From assembly GCA_026984555.1 (NCBI GenBank), contig JALSRY010000041.1, forward strand, positions 1-5,451: a stretch of DNA of 5,451 nt. Reading direction: 5' to 3'. Positions 5,057 to 5,451 of the stretch are shown here, one piece after another. Positions within the stretch are counted from its first letter, which is position 1; the number at the start of each line of letters is the position of its first letter. The notes under the pieces are model-generated. The model made no database searches and had not been told where the DNA came from. It saw only the letters and a list, made by a program, of their open reading frames with translations. Position numbers and translations under genes: made by a program. The DNA comes from Phycisphaerae bacterium. GTDB lineage: Bacteria > Planctomycetota > Phycisphaerae > UBA1845 > Fen-1342.

Positions 5057-5347
5057 ATGGCAACCGCACTGGTCAATCTCGCCCCCAACGCCGACACGAC
5101 GCTGGTCCCCGCCGACGCCGGTCGTATCATCCGCCTCTTGCGTCTCGTCGGTGACCCCAACACCAACATCACGATCAAGTCCGCCAGCGCGGAAATCTCC
5201 CCGGTGCTCAAGTCCGGGGCCAACACCAACGTCGATATCGCGTGGTTTACGACGCCCCTGGCGTGCAATCGCGGCGAGGCGCTGGTTGCGCAGAATCACG
5301 CCGTCGCGGCCTCGAATGCCTGGATCGTGTACGACATCGTAGACTGA
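5057..5347 (+). CDS. Small hypothetical beta-rich protein, possibly phage head/tail accessory-like
   Basis: A protein of 96 residues with no signal peptide. It starts at ATG 5057 behind GGAGG. The sequence suggests a single beta-barrel or jelly-roll-like domain: a Thr/Val/Ala-rich first strand (ALVNLAPNADTTLVPA), AGRIIRLLRLVGDPNTNITI, then KSASAEISPVLKSGANTNVD, IAWFTTPLACNRGEALVAQN, and a final strand AWIVYDIVD. The order of elements recalls short phage proteins in which a G-x-x-I-x-[VL] strand, a polar beta hairpin, a W-F-x-T segment, RGEAL and a closing hydrophobic strand occur. This is pattern memory and not proof. The single cysteine is Cys70. It lies 85 nt behind the 4435-4971 gene with no clear promoter between, so the two are probably one operon. 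A protein exposed on a particle or in a multimer is the best guess. Confidence 0.77.
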   Translation: MATALVNLAPNADTTLVPADAGRIIRLLRLVGDPNTNITIKSASAEISPVLKSGANTNVDIAWFTTPLACNRGEALVAQNHAVAASNAWIVYDIVD

Positions 5348-5451
5348 GATTTGTTTTCCGCCCGTCGCGCTGGGAACCGTCGGTCCCCCCCGCACGAAAG
5401 CCAGCCACCTGCCACGCTCAGGATGGCGGCGAAGCAGCCGCGGAGTCGCCG
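5348..5451. other. Right-edge segment without a supported gene
   Basis: Contains TTTGTTTT-like bases just after the stop codon, a weak bulged stem GGG-A-ACC with GGT-CCC (5372-5387) running into seven C residues, and an edge inverted pair CGGCGA (5427-5432) with TCGCCG (5446-5451). An ATG at 5423 opens a frame to the window end (MAAKQPRSR) but has no good ribosome-binding site. A further gene could begin here or just beyond. Confidence 0.5.

Noticed and set aside
4360..5268. 302-codon minus-strand frame
   Set aside because: It crosses both small plus-strand genes and the hairpin between them. The plus-strand frames have strong ribosome-binding sites and protein-like sequence.
5423..5451. Possible start of another gene (MAAKQPRSR)
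   Set aside because: Only nine codons are visible and no Shine-Dalgarno precedes the ATG. It may be real but cannot be supported here.
1..5451. CRISPR array, tRNA/rRNA genes, insertion sequence ends
   Set aside because: I saw no regularly spaced repeats, no cloverleaf with a TTCRA-type arm, no rRNA-like stretches, and no transposase-like frame or matched terminal repeats.

Overview
The window is GC-rich DNA, tightly packed and bacterial in style. The best taxonomic clue is a secreted protein at 3222-4055 that ends in a pair of dockerin type I-like calcium loops (GDLNGDGSVDLSDL and a degenerate partner). Such tails are abundant in Planctomycetota, especially Phycisphaerae-like lineages, and the GC-rich codon use and paired DUF3857/transglutaminase genes fit. 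This assignment is an inference from domain style, not a database match.

Left half, minus strand (1-2788): two genes read leftward as one probable operon. The first (2788 to 779) encodes a complete exported DUF3857-transglutaminase protein of 669 residues with an intact Cys-His-Asp set. The second starts at a GTG at 792, inside the end of the first. A GGAGG ribosome-binding site lies within the last codons of the first gene, so the two are probably translationally coupled. The second gene runs off the left edge after 264 codons. It carries a signal sequence and a DUF3857-like domain similar to its neighbour's.

Centre (2789-3221): a divergent control region with no convincing gene. Facing left is a promoter-like pair (TTGGCC, 17 bp, TATACT) with a 19-bp dyad centred near -62 and a GC-rich leader hairpin. 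Facing right is a better promoter with an extended -10 (TGTTACAAT). It is followed by a leader of about 86 nt containing a hairpin whose left arm can pair alternatively with the first codons of the downstream gene.

Right half, plus strand (3222-5451): the dockerin-tailed secreted protein is followed by a strong intrinsic terminator (4137-4174). A spacer of about 260 bp then holds an inverted repeat, a 10-bp tandem repeat and a weak promoter candidate. Two small genes without signal peptides follow (4435-4971 and 5057-5347), each with a textbook Shine-Dalgarno and separated by a perfect 10-bp-stem hairpin. Their sequences resemble small beta-rich phage virion or tail accessory proteins, so this end may be the edge of a prophage, a phage-derived particle or a domesticated structural cassette. 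The last 104 bp hold no supported gene.

The leftward operon and the dockerin gene both make exported proteins and share a control region, which suggests an envelope or extracellular role for this part. The two small genes to the right look like a separate unit.
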